Below are positions 63,601 to 64,000 of a DNA stretch of 64,000 nucleotides, in pieces; the stretch's first letter is position 1; every line of letters begins with the position of its first letter. A program made the position numbers and the translations under genes. The notes under the pieces are model-generated. The model was not told the origin of the DNA. It saw nothing but the letters and a program-made list of their open reading frames with translations, and did no database searches. The stretch comes from Pseudomonas weihenstephanensis (lineage in GTDB: Bacteria; Pseudomonadota; Gammaproteobacteria; Pseudomonadales; Pseudomonadaceae), in NCBI RefSeq assembly GCF_001043055.1, contig NZ_JYLF01000002.1, positions 558,001 through 622,000 of the forward strand, given 5' to 3'.

Positions 63601-64000
63601 ATGTTCAAAGTGTTGCGTGATTGGGTTCAGCGCTATTTCTCCGATGAGGAAGCCGTGGTGCTGGCAGTGTTGTTGGTACTGGCCTTTACGGCCGTACTGA
63701 CCTTGGGCGGCATGCTGGCCCCCGTGCTGGCTGGCATGGTGTTGGCGTATCTGATGCAGGGCCTGGTGGTGGCTCTGGAGCGTATGCACGTACCGGGTGC
63801 TGCGGCGGTCGGCTTGGTGTTCGCATTATTCATGGGGCTGCTGCTGGTGTTTATCGTGGTGGTGGTGCCTCTGCTGTGGCATCAACTGATCACCTTGTTC
63901 AATGAGTTGCCGGGCATGCTCGCGAAGTGGCAGTCATTGTTGCTGCTGTTGCCGGAGCGGTATCCGCATTTGGTGTCGGATGAACAGGTGCTGCAAGCCA
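63601..64000 (+). CDS. AI-2E/PerM-family transporter, 5' part (window edge)
   Basis: The frame runs from ATG 63601 to the window end: the first 133 codons are visible. MFKVLRDWVQRYFSDEEAVVLAVLL is followed by TM helices (LVLAFTAVLTLGGMLAPVLAGMVLAY, GLVFALFMGLLLVFIVVVVPLLW). UPF0118/AI-2E transporter family proteins are predicted permeases or Na+/H+ antiporters. AAGGAATATTG precedes the start. Order nadA-M48-TusA-PerM matches PA1004-1007. Confidence 0.88.
   Translation, partial: MFKVLRDWVQRYFSDEEAVVLAVLLVLAFTAVLTLGGMLAPVLAGMVLAYLMQGLVVALERMHVPGAAAVGLVFALFMGLLLVFIVVVVPLLWHQLITLFNELPGMLAKWQSLLLLLPERYPHLVSDEQVLQA

Overview
This is a 64 kb chromosomal segment from a Pseudomonas, most likely of the P. 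fluorescens lineage in the broad sense. The call rests on an MvaT-type H-NS protein, a PctA-type chemoreceptor, an OprD-family porin, a heme-signalling sigma/anti-sigma/receptor trio of the Hxu type, the tol-oprL-cpoB-queE-queC-tRNA-Lys block and several REP-like hairpins. From memory of PAO1, blocks of conserved gene order match the PA4333-4329, PA4316-4308, PA4405-4394, PA0963-0976 and PA1004-1007 neighbourhoods, joined here in a different overall arrangement. Nearly all genes are housekeeping or core. The accessory material is at about 1.9-4.4 kb, 11.7-15.1 kb, 44.2-45.3 kb and 58.1-59.5 kb.

Layout. 1-1.9 kb: the end of a LemA gene and two TPM-domain membrane proteins. 1.9-4.4 kb: an AT-rich islet with a solo LuxR-type HTH protein, a two-TM protein, a prolyl-4-hydroxylase-like 2OG-Fe(II) oxygenase and a hydrophobic Gly/Pro-rich protein. 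4.6-6.9 kb: a methyltransferase, a DJ-1/PfpI protein and a ribbon-helix-helix protein. 6.9-11.1 kb: the heme receptor / FecR / ECF sigma system with a Fur-box-like site. 11.3-15.1 kb: a DUF1508 protein, a dapA-like lyase and class II aldolase pair with a divergent XRE-cupin regulator and a palindromic operator candidate, and a DUF4917 (SIR2-like) protein. 15.3-21.6 kb: Fe-alcohol dehydrogenase, class I fumarase, ferredoxin reductase, a decayed enoyl-CoA hydratase remnant, pyruvate kinase and a lipoprotein. 21.8-29.8 kb: PilZ protein, sbcB, mvaT, purU, an unannotated 57-aa ORF, the PctA-type chemoreceptor, a HerA/DUF853 ATPase and DciA. 30-40.6 kb: secA, argJ, Nudix-ThiE fusion, cobalamin adenosyltransferase, sensor kinase, panE, yajQ and an MscS channel. 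40.8-45.7 kb: OprD porin, HIT protein, slyX, a membrane-tethered cold-shock protein, a second RHH paralogue and an FmdB zinc ribbon. 45.8-58.1 kb: aspS, yebC, ruvCAB, the tol-pal operon, cpoB, queE, queC and tRNA-Lys. 58.3-64 kb: an ExoY/edema-factor-type nucleotidyl cyclase gene, a second DJ-1/PfpI protein, nadA, an M48 protease, a TusA-like protein and the start of a PerM/AI-2E transporter gene.

The two observations most worth following are (1) the ExoY-like cyclase toxin gene directly downstream of tRNA-Lys, the position that in P. aeruginosa is an integration site for PAPI-1/pKLC102-type islands, and (2) the AT-rich four-gene islet, where a hydroxylase-like enzyme is translationally coupled to its neighbours and sits beside a protein with a polyproline tract that could be its substrate. 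No CRISPR array, insertion sequence or phage gene was seen.
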